Source: JAWLHU01 sp049324875 (GTDB lineage: Bacteria; Bacillota; Sulfobacillia; Symbiobacteriales; Symbiobacteriaceae). From it: a stretch of 64,000 nucleotides of DNA. Below, in pieces: positions 63,386 to 64,000 of this stretch. The DNA lies in assembly GCA_049324875.1 (NCBI GenBank), contig JBMONC010000061.1, positions 1 through 64,000 of the forward strand, written 5' to 3'. The notes under the pieces were generated by a model. The model was not told the DNA's origin. It did no database searches and was given only the letters and a program-made list of their open reading frames with translations. The first letter of the stretch is position 1. Each line of letters begins with the position of its first letter. The position numbers and the translations under genes are program-made.

Positions 63386-64000
63386 ATGATGAAGCGACTG
63401 GCTGAGATCGAGGCCCGGAAGCTGGAGATCCGCAAGCTCCTGGAGGGCGAGAGCGAGGTCGACCTGACGAAGATCGAGGAGGAGCTACGGGCGCTGGAGG
63501 AGGAGGCAAAGGAGCTCCGCCGGCGCCAGGAGATGGCCCAGAACATCCACGACGGGACCTCCCAGGCCCGTACCGTCGCCGCCACCCCGGTGGAGACGCC
63601 CGAGCAGCGGGTGGTGGACAAGTTCGACACCACCGAGTACCGCAAGGCGTTCATGGACTACGTCACCCGGGGGGTCAAGGGCGACCACCTGGAGTTCCGG
63701 GCGGATGCGACGACCGGGACCGGTGACATCGGTGCCATCATTCCGACCACGATCCTCAACAGGATCGTGGAGAAGATGGAGGACGTGGGGCGGATCTGGA
63801 GCCGGGTCACCAAGACGGGCGTCCAGGCCGGCGTGCAGATCCCCATCAGCACCGCCAAGCCCACCGCCACCTGGGTGGCCGCCGGGACCATGTCGGACAA
63901 GCAGAAGAAGACCGTCTCCGGCTACATCAGCTTCAGCTACTACAAGCTGCAGTGCCGTGTGGCGGTGGAACTGGTGGCTGGCACGGTGGCCCTGCCCCTG
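63386..64000 (+). CDS. Phage major capsid protein (HK97 type), partial
   Basis: The first 205 residues are in the window. A coiled-coil scaffold-like delta domain (about 1-70) is followed by VVDKFDTTEYRKAFMDYVTRG and TTGTGDIGAIIPTTILNRIVEKMEDVGRIWSRV, the standard start of the mature HK97-like capsid fold. ATG 63386 follows AAGGAGGAG. The gene runs past the end of the window. Confidence 0.93.
   Translation, partial: MMKRLAEIEARKLEIRKLLEGESEVDLTKIEEELRALEEEAKELRRRQEMAQNIHDGTSQARTVAATPVETPEQRVVDKFDTTEYRKAFMDYVTRGVKGDHLEFRADATTGTGDIGAIIPTTILNRIVEKMEDVGRIWSRVTKTGVQAGVQIPISTAKPTATWVAAGTMSDKQKKTVSGYISFSYYKLQCRVAVELVAGTVALPL

Larger units (their letters stand above)
58239..64000 (+). mobile_element. 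HK97-type prophage (packaging and head end), continues past the window
   Basis: From the sat break point onward the genes are in phage order and all on the plus strand: small unknown protein, HNH nuclease, small terminase, large terminase, portal, prohead protease, major capsid protein. Integrase and lysis genes are not seen and should lie to the right. The HNH-terminase arrangement suggests cos-type packaging. The att core is probably within GCAGCCACAGTTTGTAACTT at 58228-58247. Confidence 0.9.

Overview
The window looks like chromosomal DNA of a high-GC, endospore-forming, thermophile-type Firmicute, most like Symbiobacterium or a close relative. This is inference from gene content: a mraZ-rsmH-ftsL cluster, a ruvC-ruvA-ruvB...spoIID-queA-tgt-yajC run, a SigI/RsgI pair, spore germination genes gerAB/gerAC, SpoIID, GTG/TTG starts, strong AGGAGG ribosome sites and very GC-rich codon use. 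Three runs of exactly 100 N (11741-11840, 25376-25475, 51313-51412) are scaffold gaps of unknown true length; two lie in repeats.

Layout. 1-3.4 kb: division and cell wall cluster (ftsL, rsmH, mraZ) behind four MraZ-type boxes. 3.7-7.1 kb: an unknown gene with a probable ATT start, then a three-gene ABC-2 exporter. 7.3-13 kb: glutamate dehydrogenase, a large STAND/LuxR regulator, a PIG-L deacetylase cut by a gap, and a methyltransferase. 13-17.6 kb: a PTS-dependent dihydroxyacetone kinase operon (dhaK-dhaL-dhaM-HPr) with a clear sigma-54 promoter, preceded by its activator, which carries an HPr-like domain. 17.7-22.5 kb: DJ-1 protein, spermidine-synthase-like protein, two lipoproteins, MTHFS. 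22.6-30 kb (minus strand): methylmalonyl-CoA mutase, epimerase and a split acyl-CoA carboxylase, with a 68-bp hairpin repeat array inside the operon and a previously untracked 56-residue membrane protein. 30.5-33 kb: a CydA-like/cytochrome c pair under a perfect Fnr/Crp palindrome. 33.2-37.1 kb: two genes that together look like a split VioB/RebD-type enzyme, plus a membrane protein. 37.3-39.1 kb: gerAB and gerAC fused by an internal deletion. 39.3-50 kb: second glutamate dehydrogenase, yajC, GNAT, tgt, queA, spoIID, rsgI, sigI, ruvB, ruvA, ruvC. 50.3-57.8 kb: LCP cell-wall ligase, tandem JAMM proteases, nadE, M20 hydrolase, DUF421 protein, a decayed histidine kinase, a zinc-ribbon mini-protein, an ECF sigma/anti-sigma pair. 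57.9-64 kb: the 3' end of sat (ATP sulfurylase), broken by the packaging and capsid end of an HK97-type prophage that runs off the window.

The most promising points are the split VioB-like pair without any tryptophan oxidase, the sat-interrupting prophage (possibly a skin-like excisable element), the HPr-sigma54 regulator of the dha operon, the intra-operon 68-bp repeats, the c-type CydA-like complex, and two genes that seem to start at ATT/ATC. All assignments come from reading the sequence and from remembered family features; no database search was run.
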